A DNA stretch of 64,000 nt from Paraspadella gotoi (lineage: Eukaryota; Chaetognatha), in the NCBI GenBank assembly GCA_051294375.1, contig CM119270.1, positions 16,204,019-16,268,018 on the forward strand, written 5' to 3'. Shown one piece after another: positions 12,803-25,952 of this stretch. The position numbers were made by a program, and so were the translations under genes. How positions within the stretch are numbered: the stretch's first letter is position 1; each line of letters begins with the position of its first letter. The notes under the pieces were generated by a model. That model searched no databases and was not told the DNA's origin. It saw only the letters and a program-made list of their open reading frames with translations.

Positions 12803-13004
12803 GGTGGGGAAAAGATAGAGGAAGAGAGGGAGAGAGGAGGAGGGAAGGAGGGGATTGGGAAGGTGGAGGGAAGAGGGGGAGGTGCCAGGTCGCCTTGGGC
12901 CTGACCCACTCCGTTACTCAAGAAAACAGATCGGGATTCCGCCCCTTTAGGCTTTTTTCTTCTCCTTGATCGCTTGAGCCTCCGTCTCTTTTGCCATCCG
13001 ACAG

Positions 13005-13181
13005 GGATGTTCCGCGCCTAGCACCGGTGAGGTAGAGACGTACTGGGCTAGCTTCGCCGACCTCGGCCGTCCCGTCTTTCCAGTCTCCCACGAAACTTCG
13101 GAAACCTACGCATGGGGCGCGAGCAGCCGCTGCCACGCGGCGGCGCGGAATATCCTGCGGGGCGTCGTTTTCTCGTATCGA
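13005..13181 (+). CDS. Candidate 59-codon exon, unrecognised
   Basis: Flanked by the acceptor CCGACAG and the donor GTAAGG, exactly 177 bases and open in phase 0 throughout. It encodes GCSAPSTGEVETYW, then LGRPVFPVSHETSETY, then SSRCHAAARNILRGVVFSYR. GC content is well above the surrounding introns. The encoded segment looks extracellular, with two cysteines and a proline-aromatic strand. I cannot assign a family. It may belong to the same plus-strand gene as the exons from 14257 onward, since an exon ending in phase 0 fits that orientation. Confidence 0.45.
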
Positions 13182-13189
13182 GTAAGGTT

Positions 13190-14125
13190 TTTAACGTAAT
13201 GTTTTTAAACGGTATCTATTTAATAATTTAGTATTAATATTTTGATTGTTGTCAAATCAAAATGAATAATATAGTTTTTTGAAAAAAAAATTAATTAACT
13301 TTAATTTTGTGGTAAAAATGAAATTTGGTTTGAAAGCCGTTAATGTATATGTAATGATCGTTTATCAATGATTATTAGCTAATAATTAATTTTCCTTATA
13401 TTGTATTTCACTTATTTCGTCGTAAATTAAGGAATATAGTAATAAAAAAATATCAGCTGTAATTAAAATTTTAGGTGGGAGATTCAAAAATTGTGAAGTA
13501 TGTTGAAGTCGCTATCCTTCAAACATAACCACTAATTGCTTCACAGGCGAAGAAAATATTTCACAATTTCATCTCCCGCGTCTCACGATGATTGCTTCGC
13601 CATCAGGTTCGCATAGCTTTGGTTATTATTGTAGCCTTGTGAAGACTCTACGGTTTTACTCTCCATTAAGTATAACTCCAAAAAAAGGCCTCCCCTTTTT
13701 GTTTTTAAAATTTTAACATAATTAAACCTAAGTAAAAATTAGTGTAAAATAAGTTAACATTATAAGTTAACAATAATAATCATGACAATATTAAAAAAAA
13801 TAATATTATAAAATATTATTAATCAATAATTAAAAAAAAATAATAATAACAATAATAATAAATATATTTAATATATCTCACTATTAATAAGCAAAAAGTA
13901 CTAAATTTGATGGTTTTGAATTATTAAATATAGAAATAATTATTAATTATCAACTTAAATAGAGAATTTTAATATATAAAAATTATTATTTTTAATTATA
14001 AAATATTAAATTAATAAAAAAAAAAATGATAAAATCTTTGCTAACAAGACGTGCCCTTTTCCGGAGACGGTAATAGTTTCTCAATACCGCTAGTATAAAT
14101 CAACATTGTTTCCTCTATAAGTTAT
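13190..14125. other. AT-rich stretch with one small hairpin
   Basis: Very AT-rich sequence with TAA/TTA repeats at 13740-14010 and no supported exon. At 13477-13577 there is an imperfect inverted repeat: GGGAGATTCAAAAATTGTGA is mirrored by TTTCACAATTTCATCTCCC, about 22 paired bases around a 55-base loop. It could be a small non-autonomous element; nothing else supports that. Confidence 0.45.
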
Positions 14126-14256
14126 TCAGCTTTTTATTTTCTACGAGATTTCCTCCAATAACGCTACGACGACCCTCACCTGCCACGAGAAACCAAGGAT
14201 CAATGGGATGTCAATCCGAGTTACAAAGTGGAAATAACATGAAACCTGGCAATTAG

Positions 14257-14327
14257 TGGCACATCCTGCGGCAGAGAAGTTTCGGTGCTCGTCAAACAAC
14301 CCAAGCAAGAAATCCATTCGTCTCATG
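14257..14327 (+). CDS. Candidate exon, joins in phase to 14899
   Basis: Acceptor GGCAATTAG and donor GTGAAG enclose 71 bases encoding GTSCGREVSVLVKQPKQEI. The exon ends with one base of a codon. The next candidate exon at 14899 begins with two bases, and the joined codon is GAC (Asp), so the pair is phase-consistent. The minus strand is also open here, which lowers certainty. No family is recognised. Confidence 0.33.
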
Positions 14328-14898
14328 GTGAAGGCGCGAAGAAGGGAAGAAAGTGAAGCTAAGTTTTGGGCAGAAGTGGTGGCCCAAAAACGGTGGTTCT
14401 ATTTTGACGCAATGGAATGAAGCTAATGAAAAAAAAGTCGGGATTGCATTCGTATTCTTGCGTCATTCTTTTCACTATTTGATCCAGAGTGATAATGATA
14501 AGTGTGTTTTTTTAAAAATATATAAATAAATAGATTGTTTAACACTTAGTTTTCAATGTGTACGTAGTACGTACTTTGTTTGAGGAGCCCGGGCTCGCGA
14601 AATTTTGTTTTGTACTCAGTTCGTTCAGCCTGCCTTTAGTTCTTTACTCGTTTTTTCTTCTATTTGTTACTTTTTTTTTTTGCCTTTCTTCCCTTAACCC
14701 GCAGTTCAGAGTTCAGCCCGCCTCAAAACGACTTTTCTCCACGTGGCTAACATTTGTGGAGACGTCCTTTTGCATTAACCTACGTCATTCTTTAGGTTGA
14801 CAAATTCTTGACACTTGCTGACATTGGGTGCAGAATTAAATACCTAGAGAAGAGAGAGAAAGCTCTCTCGCAAGGCTAGAGACATTGCAAGGCCTCCA

Positions 14899-15009
14899 GA
14901 CTTTTCCAACGGCGCCAACCTCTTCGTCTCCGTCGTTCACCAGGAAGGGCGTCGTTTGCTGGGCGTCACCGAAGTCAGCTTTGAGCGACGTTGCACTGGC
15001 ATGCGAAAT
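14899..15009 (+). CDS. Candidate exon, unrecognised
   Basis: After the acceptor CCTCCAG the frame reads FSNGANLFVSVVHQEGRRLL and then GVTEVSFERRCTGMRN, with a codon pattern typical of the real exons nearby. The likely donor is GTTAAA, which is weak, leaving phase 0; the downstream exon at 15926 starts in phase 0. An alternative acceptor at 14891 would add two prolines but would not match the phase of the 14257 exon. Confidence 0.35.
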
Positions 15010-15925
15010 GTTAAAAACCCGTATATTTTACAATAATAGAATTGCTAATCTAAATGTCTATAATTCACTTTTTTTCGCAGTCCGCATTTATATTGTTGTA
15101 CCAAAAAAAAATTATTGAACTAATTTGGATAAATGATGACTCCAAGACCCATCTCCGGCTTGGTTTTCATTTGTGATTGCAGTAACCTGTTGGAATTTGG
15201 CCGAAGGTAAGCCTTTAAAGTGTCCTAGGAAACAAAGCAACAAAATGATAACAATTTACATTTTTACGAGAGTGGACGGCACGAAGCGGTTAACATATAA
15301 ATCTCATTGAAACTTTAATTTTTTTAAATCACTAACATAATATAAGGTATAATGTAGTATAAATATTTTAGATAAATTTTGTGCCCGGAATCAATTTTCT
15401 GGAGGTCTTTTTATTTGAAGTGCGAGTAGGAGAGAATTTCTAAGATTGCACACTTCTCGTCACGTAAGTGGGCGTGCCAAAACTTTTTGTCGTTTAATTC
15501 TAAAATTTCCAGCCCTTCGAAGTGTTGGTTTGTTTGTGCTCGCTAACTTTGCTTTGAATATGAAACAAGTTCGTCAACGAATTTATAATCAGATTAAATT
15601 CCCATTAAAATCAAAGACAAATCGAGCCCAAAAAATGACAGGTCTACTCTCCGATTTGGCGAAATGAACTAAAATACGTAGTGAAGGCCAACTTACGTGA
15701 CCGTTTTTTGTTTTGTTTGGGCCGAAAGCAATAATTTCTACGTAAAGTAACCAATTAAAAAGTTTCAATTTATTCAAATTTTTCTATCTCAAAAAATTTT
15801 TTTCCTAAATTCTCGAAAGCGATAATTTGAGCAAATGTTTACTTGCAGTTTGCACAAATTAAAAAGTCAAAGTGGTAAGTACGTTGATTTTAATTTTTTT
15901 TCTTCATAAAAAAACTCCAACACAG

Positions 15926-16709
15926 TCGGCGCAACCCTGCAGTCGCTCGATCCTTCAGAGGCGTAAGTCGTCGCCCGCCAGCACGCCGACTCGGCTTCGC
16001 CCAAAGTACAATGGGCGTTCGTCGCTCAAGTTATTAAAGCGAAGTGAGACAAAAGAACTCGAATTTTTGACCTTTCCATCTTTGGAAGGTAAGTCATCGG
16101 GTAAGGATAAGGATTTTTTAAACATTTGAATTCCGCGTTTTATAATTGGGACGNNNNNNNNNNNNNNNNNNNNNNNNNTCCAGCCACTTGGCCAGCGATG
16201 GGCCTCTGTCCCGAAAACCTCGACGAGAGAATCCAATTCTGCGCAGAGAATCAGACGCCGATGAAGAACCGGAAGTCGCTGCTCGGGATCGACATGGAGC
16301 GGCTGAGGATGATGTGCAGGTGAGAGGGGTGGGGAGAAGCGGAGGGGGGGGTTAGGGTGAGGTCAGGAAGGATAGATTGATAGAAAGATAGATGAATATT
16401 GATCGATATTGATTGTTATGCGTAATGAAAGAAGGCGCGAGATGGATCACTCTCTTTCAACTTAAAAAAAGAAATAAAATTGAAAAAGAAAATGAATAAA
16501 TGATTAAGTGAATGAATGTATTAATGAATGAATAAATGAATGAATGAATGAATGAATGAATGAATGAATGAATGAATGAAAGAATGAACGAAAGAAAGAA
16601 TAAAAGAATGCGCAGAACAATCGACAACCTCTCGCCAAGAATGGCTTAACGAACAAACTGACGAACAAAGGAGGCATTGTTCGTTTTGTCTAAAAATTAA
16701 AGAGACGTT

Positions 16710-16752
<43 letters not shown>

Positions 16753-19700
16753 GTTCCATTTGCAAACTCGCGACGACGACTCTTCCCATCATTCAAACAG
16801 ATTGGAATCTTTCTGCGCCATTGAATCCGGATCCTGGGAAACCGATGCCAATAACTCCCTCTTGATGCAAGATGCTAACGTCGTCGTCGTCGTCGTCGTC
16901 GTCGTCGTTTTTAACGTCATCGTTTTCATTGTGGTTTTCGTCCTCGTCGTCGTCTTCTTCATTGTGGTCTTCTTTGTCATCGTCGTCGTCTTCGTCTTTA
17001 TTGCGGTTTTCTTTGCCGCAGTCGTCGTCGTCGTCGTCGTCGTCGTCCTCGTCGCTTTTGTGCAATTACTGTAGTTTCTTTTTCGTCGCTTCATTTGTTT
17101 TCCAGTTTTTCCTCTCTTTCTTTGTTTATATTTCCTCACTGTTTTGCACATAGATGTCGCCAATGACTTTTCCCTTTTGTTTTCTTCCGCCGGTTGATGG
17201 CGATGTCGTCTTTGTTGTGGTTCTGCGCCTTCGACTGAGCTCATTCCGCTTTTTCCTGATTGGCTTTTAGAGCCTCCAACATTATTACTTTCCTTCTTTA
17301 AGCTTTTTCCCGATTGGATTATAGTGCCTCCATCATTACTCTTCTTCTTTCAGATTTTTTCCAAATTGGTTTTTAGTGTCCCCATCATTACTTTACTTCT
17401 TTCAGCTTCTTCCTGATTGGCTTTTAGTGCCTCGATCATTAATTTCCTTTTTTCAGATTTTTCCCAATTGGCTTTTATTGCCTTTTTCATTACCTTTCCC
17501 TCTTTCAGCTTTATCTCAATTGGCTTTTAGTGCTTCCATCATTACTTTACTACTTTCAGCTTTTTCCCAATTAGTTTTAAGTGCTTCCATCATTAATTTC
17601 GTTCTTTCAGCTTTTTCCCAATTGGCTTTTTTTGCCTCCTTCATGACTTTTCTTCTCTCAGCTTTTTGCCAATTGGCTTTTAGTGCCTCCTTCATGACTT
17701 TTCTTCTCTCAGCTTTTTCCCAATTGGCTTTTAGTGCCTCCTTAATGACTTTTCTTCTCTCAGCTTTATCTCAATTGGCTTTTAGTGCCTCCATCTTTAC
17801 TTTCCTACTTCGGATCCCGAGTTTCCTCTTGCGGGTTCTAATTCGACTTTTCCAACTCTCGACATCTCGTTCTCTGTCGTTGCACCCGAGACGGTCGGAC
17901 TCTTTCTTCCATCTTTTCTGTTATTCTCTTTGTTTCTCTCGGTTTTATGTAGGTCTCTCTTTCTCTCTCTCNNNNNNNNNNNNNNNNNNNNNNNNNNNNN
18001 NNNNNNNNNNNNNNNNNNNNNNNNNNNNNNNNNNNNNNNNNNNNNNNNNNNNNNNNNNNNNNNNNNNNNNNNNNNNNNNNNNNNNNNNNNNNNNNNNNNN
18101 NNNNNNNNNNNNNNNNNNNNNNNNNNNNNNNNNNNNNNNNNNNNNNNNNNNNNNNNNNNNNNNNNNNNNNNNNNNNNNNNNNNNNNNNNNNNNNNNNNNN
18201 NNNNNNNNNNNNNNNNNNNNNNNNNNNNNNNNNNNNNNNNNNNNNNNNNNNNNNNNNNNNNNNNNNNNNNNNNNNNNNNNNNNNNNNNNNNNNNNNNNNN
18301 NNNNNNNNNNNNNNNNNNNNNNNNNNNNNNNNNNNNNNNNNNNNNNNNNNNNNNNNNNNNNNNNNNNNNNNNNNNNNNNNNNNNNNNNNNNNNNNNNNNN
18401 NNNNNNNNNNNNNNNNNNNNNNNNNNNNNNNNNNNNNNNNNNNNNNNNNNNNNNNNNNNNNNNNNNNNNNNNNNNNNNNNNNNNNNNNNNNNNNNNNNNN
18501 NNNNNNNNNNNNNNNNNNNNNNNNNNNNNNNNNNNNNNNNNNNNNNNNNNNNNNNNNNNNNNNNNNNNNNNNNNNNNNNNNNNNNNNNNNNNNNNNNNNN
18601 NNNNNNNNNNNNNNNNNNNNNNNNNNNNNNNNNNNNNNNNNNNNNNNNNNNNNNNNNNNNNNNNNNNNNNNNNNNNNNNNNNNNNNNNNNNNNNNNNNNN
18701 NNNNNNNNNNNNNNNNNNNNNNNNNNNNNNNNNNNNNNNNNNNNNNNNNNNNNNNNNNNNNNNNNNNNNNNNNNNNNNNNACTGAAATAGGAACGATTGT
18801 CCCTTGGGTTCCGTTGTACTTTCGGACAGACGGATTGACGCCATTGTTCGTTTAAAACGGACGTTACAACGTACAATCCACTTGAGCGCCTATCACCGAG
18901 CACCGACCACTGTAAACCGATCAGACTTGATTTTCATTTTCATTTTTCATTTTCATTCATTTTGGGTTAAGTAAGACGCAAATTTTTTTAATGGAAAACC
19001 TTTTCGTAAAATATCTAAGCTTAAATCCCTTTTCAAAAACTCAAAAACATCGAAATAAAAATCAAATTGAGAATTTCATATTTTTATTTTCATTTTTTTT
19101 GTTTCTGTGGGAATAAAAATTTGGGATTTGAGATTCGATGATGGAAATCGACGGTTCGATTTTCGATCGAAGGCAGCGTCGGCAGCGGCTGTGCAGCGGC
19201 TGTGCAGCGGCGGCGGCAGCGTCCGCCTTCGCCACCACGTTCCTCGTTGCCGCGCCACATCTCGAATCGGGCGCCGCTTCGTGACGAACCTGCCGCGTCA
19301 CGAATTGGCGCAGTGCTCGCAGAAATTGCCGTCTTCGTCTTGAATAAAGGTGGCGTCGGCGAGGCTTTCCTTGCAGGCCGTGCAGGTGAAGCACTCTGTC
19401 CAGGATGGGAGGAAAAGGGGAAATAAGGTTAGAAAAAAAAAAGGAAATGAAAAGAAAGGAAAACAAAACAAAACAAAACAAAACAAACGTAATCATCTGC
19501 TTGTTTCTTTTACTTTCGGTTCCCATTTCAATTTGGTTTTGTTGTAAGACTGAGTAATAATAATATAATAATAATAATATAATAATATAATATAATAATA
19601 ATATAATAATAATAATAATTATCTCCTACGATTCATTACTCCGCCCACCTTTCACCCTCTGTCTTCCACTTTCTCTCCCTCTCTTCCTCTCTCCCTCTCT

Positions 19701-22700
19701 CCCTTCCCCCCCCACCGTCCTCTCCTCACCTTTGTGATACTTGAGCGGGTCCTTCCCTTCGTCGCTCTGGTCGACCACGAGGTATTCCGTCCCCGGAGCG
19801 ATGGGCTTTCCGCAAGCCGCCATGGAGCATCGATCCGCGAACTTGTCGATGTAGCAGTCGGGACAGAAGGGCGCCCCGTTTTGGACGCTGGGGGAGGGGA
19901 AAGGTTAAATGGGGTTAATGGCATTAAAGGGGAGAAGTACAATGGGTAATTGGACAATGAGATATTCGAAATGAAGGGAAAGGAGCGGTATCTCGGTTTG
20001 TGAAAATATCACTGATGGGAAAAAAATGAGATGGATTGTATCGTTATGGCCGTGAAATGCAAAAGGCTGTTACGGAAACAAAGAGATTTTTCAATTTACT
20101 GCAATGTGTTACGAATTGATGACGCAAGCGTATTGAAGGTAGAGGCGAAGTAGAAATTATGAATGAATGAAGCAATGAATGAATGAAAAAATGAACGAAC
20201 GAATGAATGTATGAATACATCTAAAAAAATTAAAGATTAATTTAATGGTACCGGAAAAATGGTGCCTCTCACCTAAATCGACGTTCGGCGAGCGACTTGC
20301 CGCAACCTTGACACAAGAAGCAGTCTTTGTGGAAGGCGTTGCCGCGGTGACGCACCCCACCCTCTGGACCCACGATCGGCTGTGAGAAGAGGCGAGGAAG
20401 AAGAGAGAAGTGAAACCAAAATCAGTGATTTATTTCACCATGAAATGTGATCGAGAAAGTTGGGCTAAAAATAAGAATCGTCGAGGGATTGGAAAGAATG
20501 GAACGAAAGGTGAAAGTTCGTCACTATTTCTCTCTTCTTCTCCTCTCCCGCCTGGCCTTTGTGTAATAAGCACAATGACGCAATAAATTTATGTGGAAGA
20601 AGAAGAAGAAAAAAAAAGAATTGGAAACGAAAAAAAAAAAGTTAAGCCGAGGAAGTGATAACATCTGCTTATACAACAGCGTTGTCGATTCCGCTCTGCT
20701 TGCATTCGCTTTTCGGATTCGCTTCTTGCATCCGCTTCCTCTATCGCATTTCTCCTTTTCTTGCTTGTATCACGCCTATATCTGCAGACTAGTATCTAGC
20801 TGCAGGCCTCTTTCAAAGTTGAGCAACAACGCTCTCTTGCACATGTATAGGTGTTGTCATAAGAGAGAGCGTATGTTAAAGAATTTAATGCGAATTTGTG
20901 ATATCGAAAAGAGAGTAGAACAGAGATTTATTGAATTGAGCTTAGGAATGAGATGAGAGATGCGCACGACGGCAGTTTATTGTATATGACTCGTCGACGC
21001 GCACTGATATTTCACTCACTCTATTAATCACCTCGGCATATACCACTCTTTCCTAAATTCATAAGAATCTGAGTGTGATCCTTATATTAATCTTGTAGAG
21101 AACCCCGCTTTAAATCTTCTATTCTCTCGAATCATGCCTTATTTGTCTAGCTTGTGTGAATCAGAAGTCCCATTAATTAAAATTTCTTACTTTGAATTAT
21201 GGTTATCAATTATCTCATACAATAGTGGTCACACGCATATTTGTCTGTTTTTATTATTATTTTTTTATTATAATAATATTAGCTTAGATGCGTTCATTGC
21301 TTTGTAGGAATAATATGATATAATTTCTATAACTATACTATCTTATATTAAAATAATTCAGTTGGTTTATAATAGTACAAAAATGACTTTTATTACGTTT
21401 GTACTCTTTTTTAATATTTGTTTGAATATTTTTAAATGTGTTAAATTTCTGTTGCCGCGCCTTTAAAGTTATATTTGATTGTTTTTCATACTTTTTGTTT
21501 TTATTAATGGTCATTGTATATTTTTTATTTTATTTTTTTTTTCTTTGTATTATATTATTCTTTAAAATTTTTACTCTATGTTCTTTTTTTTTTTTTCTAT
21601 TAATTATATTATTTTATATTATTATCTTTTTTTTATTTATTTTATTTTGCTTTCATTTTCAATTTTTTAATTCTGTTTGTTTTCATTATCTTACTTTTTT
21701 TTTATTATTATTTTTTTCTATTTTTTTTAATTTTCATTGTCATCATTGCATCATTCTTGTTATTTTATTCTTTGCTTTATCTTTTTTCCTAATTTCTATA
21801 TCAACTTCTATCTATTCTCTTTCTTTCTTGTCTTTTTCTTTATCGTCGGATAATGCCGTCCCTTTAGCTCTGTTTTCTCTCTTTTTTATGTCTTTATTTT
21901 TCTTCTTTCTTTTTGTCTTCTTCATCTTATTTCCTCTCTTATTTTCCTTTTTCTCTTTCCTCTTTGTTGTTCTCAATTTCTCGTTTTTATTTTCCCATCT
22001 TCAGTGATTTTTAAGTATAAGATTTTTTTAGTCTATTTCCTTGTTCCCTTTTTTTTTCATTTCTTTCTTTCTATGTTCTAGTATTTGTTGTATAAGTAGT
22101 TTTTTGGTTTGTACGATTCTTTCTAAACTTGTATCGCTTCTCTTTTTTATTTTTTTCTTCTCTCTTTCCTGCTTTATACTTTAAATAATCTTTTATTTTA
22201 TCGTTTTTGTGATTTGTACTAAATTTATTATTAAATATAGTCTTTTTATTTGAAAATTTTAACTTTAATTTTTTGCTATTAGTCCTTTCTATTTTTTACA
22301 TTAAATGTTCTTAATAATTTATATCTTTTTACATAATATTTGTTAATATTGAGATTTTTTTTGAGCTTTCATTTCTTTTTTCTCTGACGTTTGTTATTTA
22401 TATCTTTGTCTTGATAGCTGGAAAAGGGTATAATAGTGATGGCGGAGTCCTCTGTGTATAATGCCGCGCTTTGTTTGTCGCCCTCAGTCTTCGTTCTAGA
22501 GTGTCGTTAGCGTTAAATAATTTTCCTATTCTCGTCTGTGTGTAAACTGCGTTTTCATAGTGTGCTCCGGAATTTTCAATATTATTTTGTTATTCTTCTC
22601 GATTCCCCGTTTGTTATTGTGTAGCTATGTGTTTTTTAAAATCATTTGTTCTCTGTTAGTTGATATTTTTTATTCTTCTGCTAACACTCCGATGTTATCA

Positions 22701-25700
22701 AACTAGCTCATGTTGGCTTGAAGGCAAGAAGTTTTATGGATTAATATTTCGTGTTCATTTGTTTTCTTCTGTATTCTCCAAAAGGAATTGGGTCTCTCTT
22801 CGCTCATCCGTCTGCCTTGCTCACAGCCGATCGTTGATTGGTGTCGCAGAGGGTGGGGTGCGTCACAGACCTCGGGCGACGTCAACTCGTGTCAGCCGCT
22901 TGAGTGGGCCAGATGCAAACGCAAAATCCGTGAATGCTGGAACAACGTCTCTTTCTTCTGGACATACGTCCTTTCTCTCTCGAAGTGAACAACTCTCGCC
23001 CCCTTTTGCTCACACCACATGCAATCATGCTCTTTGTTCCTCACCGCCTTCTCTCCACACAACTTCTCTTTGTTCCTTTTTTATGACTTCTTTCTTTTTT
23101 CGACCATGCTCGTCTCTCTCGTCTCATCCTACCTCGCGTCCGGCTATACGCTTCCACAAAGAAATGCTTCTTGCTCGTGCAAGATCGTTCTGCTGTCGCT
23201 ACAAGTCGCCTCCGCCGAACGTCTCGATTTAGTGAGAAGCGGCGCATCCAGCCTCATCATCTCTCTCTTCTCCCGTGCTTCTCAATCATTCATCATTTCT
23301 CACACTCTATATCTTGTTTTACGAAAACTGTACTTAGATCGCCATTACATGATTGGATTCGTCATCGTAGCTCGGCTAAGCGGCGGCTAAATTGCTTCTC
23401 GTTCTCTCTCATTCTCATTCTCTTATTGCTATCTCAATTCCATATCTCACTAGCTTTCTACTTCTTCGTCCTCTAACCTCTTCAATCTTCACGCTTGCGT
23501 TATCGAATTCGTTCTATAACAACACAGAATTGCATGCTAAAAATTGATCGAAAAATCATGCTTTGTTTCCGTAACAGCCTTTCTTGCATGTTCACGGCCA
23601 TAACGATATCACATCCTCATCTCATTTTTTCTTTCGGCGCTATCAGTGCTATTCTTTCTATCAAAGCCGACGAATCACCCGCTACCTTTATCGCTGCTTT
23701 CATTTCGATATGGCTCATTGCCTCCCAATTACCGTCTCATTGTACTCATTCTCCTCCCCTTCTTAATGCCATTAAACGCTCCCATCTTAAACGCTTTCCC
23801 CTCCCCCAGATGCGTCCAAAACGGGGCGCCCTTCTGTTCCCGATGCTACACGGTCGACAAGTTCGCGGATGATGCTCCTATGGCGAGCTTGCGAAAGCCC
23901 ATCGGCTCGCGGGGACGGAATACCTACGTGGTCGACTCCAGAGCGATTACGAAGGGAAGGACCGCTACAAGTAACTCCACAAAGGTGAGGAGAGGACGGT
24001 GGGGGGAGGAAGGGAGAGAAGGGAGAGAGGAAGAGAGGGAGAGAAAGTGGAAGAACAGAGGGGTGAAAGGTGGGCGGGAGTAATGAAAATCGTAGGAGAT
24101 AAAACTTATTATTCATTATTATATTATTATTATATTATATTTATACTTATTATTATTATATTATTATTACTCAGTACTTCACAAACCAAATTGAAATGGA
24201 ACCGAAATAAAAGAAACATAAGCAGATTCGATTACGTTTGTTTTGTTTGTTTGTTTTTGTTTTCCTTTTTTTCATTTGCCTTTTTTTTCTTTCTAACCTT
24301 ATTTCCCCATTTTTCCTCCATCCTGCGACAGAGTGGCTTCACCTGCACGGGCTGGCAAGGAAAGCTCGGAAACCGACGCCACCTATTATTCAAGACGAAG
24401 ACCGGCAATTTCTGCGAGCACTGCGCCAATTCGTCGATCGCGGCCAGGTTCCGTGCACGAAGCGGCGCCTCGATTGAGATGTGGCGCGGCAACGAGGAAC
24501 GTGGTGGCCGAAGGCCGGAAACGCTGCCGCCGCCGCTGCACAGCCGCTGGCACAGCCGCTGCCGGACGGATGCCTTCGAATCGGAAAAATCGAACCGCGA
24601 TTTCCATCATCGAATCTCAAATCCCCAAAATTTTTATTCCCACAGAAAACAAAAAAATTGAAGAATAAAACATATGAAATTTCAATTTTGATTTTTATTT
24701 CGATGTTTTTGCAGTTTTTTGTTGGAAGAAGGGATTTAAGCGCTTAGATATTTTACGAAGGTTTTCCATTAAAAAAATTTGCGTCTTACTTAACGCAAAA
24801 TGAATGAAAATGAAAAATGAAAAATGAAAATCAAGTCTGATCGTTTACAGTGGTCGGTGGCTCGGTGATAGGCGGCTCAGTGGATTGTACGTTGTAACGT
24901 CCGTTTTAAAACGAACAATGCGTCAATCCGTCTGTCCCGAAACGCTACAACGTGACCAAGGGACAATGCGTTCCTATTTCAGTCCATGCCGTTACTCCGC
25001 GATAGCACCAGGGAAAGCAACAGAAAAAAAACGAACAAACAAAAATAACTCTTTTGCCGCTAAAAGCGAAAATTTTAATCGTCGCGTCCGTTCGACCATT
25101 TTGCTCTCAATGACCTTTGATGACGCTTCACAATCTTTTTTTTTCTTTTCCATGTATCAACTCTTTTTTCTACAGTTATTGATATTCATTCGTCAAGGAT
25201 TTAATTCCCCTCTCCCTCCCCCGGCCTGCGATTTCTCTCCTAAGTATTCTGCTTCTAACTCTCTCGATCCTCATTATTATTTCAGACCACACAAGCTTCT
25301 CCGTGTCTCCGTGTTTCCTTTGTAATGGTTTCCTTTCCTCCGGCCTCCCCCCCTCCCTTGTCCCCGTCCTGCACAAACACGCCTCTTCCTCTTTTCCTGC
25401 ATGAATTTCTAGTAGTTAAGCCTTCTTTTTCTCTTCCTCTTTATTCCCTTTTTCCTTTTTATTTTTCCTTTTTTTTTATTTTTCTTCTTTCTCTTTTCCG
25501 TCTAATTCGCTCCAATATCTTTCCCACTTTGTTTCAATCGTGCCCTACTTCCTAATCTACATTTTCAACGAAACTTCTATCTTTTTTTTTTTCTTCAAAA
25601 ATTCTTTCCTACGTTGCATTTTTGTTTTAAAATCTTTTTCTAAATTTGGTTTCCTATCCGCACGTTAGTTCTTTCTTTTCATTTTTGTTTTTATTTTCTA

Positions 25701-25900
25701 TTTTTTGCTTTGCTTTGTACCTTCTCTCTTTTTAAACAGCTTTTTCTGTCCAAACCGCTTACCTTTCCTTTTTTGCACCTTCACCTCGCCACGTACCTCT
25801 TTCCTCCGCGCACGGAGAACCTCTCATTTCTGCCTTACCCTTCCCATGCCAGTAATCCTTCCCAAAGGGGTTTTTCCCTGTGTTTTGTTTCAGAGTGGGT

Positions 25901-25952
<52 letters not shown>

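Larger units (their letters stand above)
16576..20410. repeat. Left arm of inverted duplication 2
   Basis: This segment recurs in reverse complement at about 22815-27691. Matched landmarks are the 16605-16700 sequence with 27545-27665, the 51-bp repeat block 17265-17815 with 26155-26700, 18905-18990 with 24760-24860, and LIM exons 5, 4 and 3 with copies at 24334, 23813 and 22826. The arm has clean, in-frame exons, so it is the reference copy. Its N-gap 17972-18780 (809 Ns) corresponds to real sequence in the other arm (about 25000-25930). Confidence 0.93.

Noticed and set aside
17376-18903. Very long frames on both strands
   Set aside because: They run through 809 Ns; the apparent length is not evidence of coding.
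21438-22007. 189-codon Phe/Leu-rich frame resembling a membrane protein
   Set aside because: Produced by T-rich DNA in the low-quality loop; it has no conserved pattern, promoter or splice context.
22826-24472. A second, plus-strand LIM gene
   Set aside because: It is a reverse, frameshifted copy of exons 3-5 of the minus-strand gene within a noisy arm ending at a 25-N gap.
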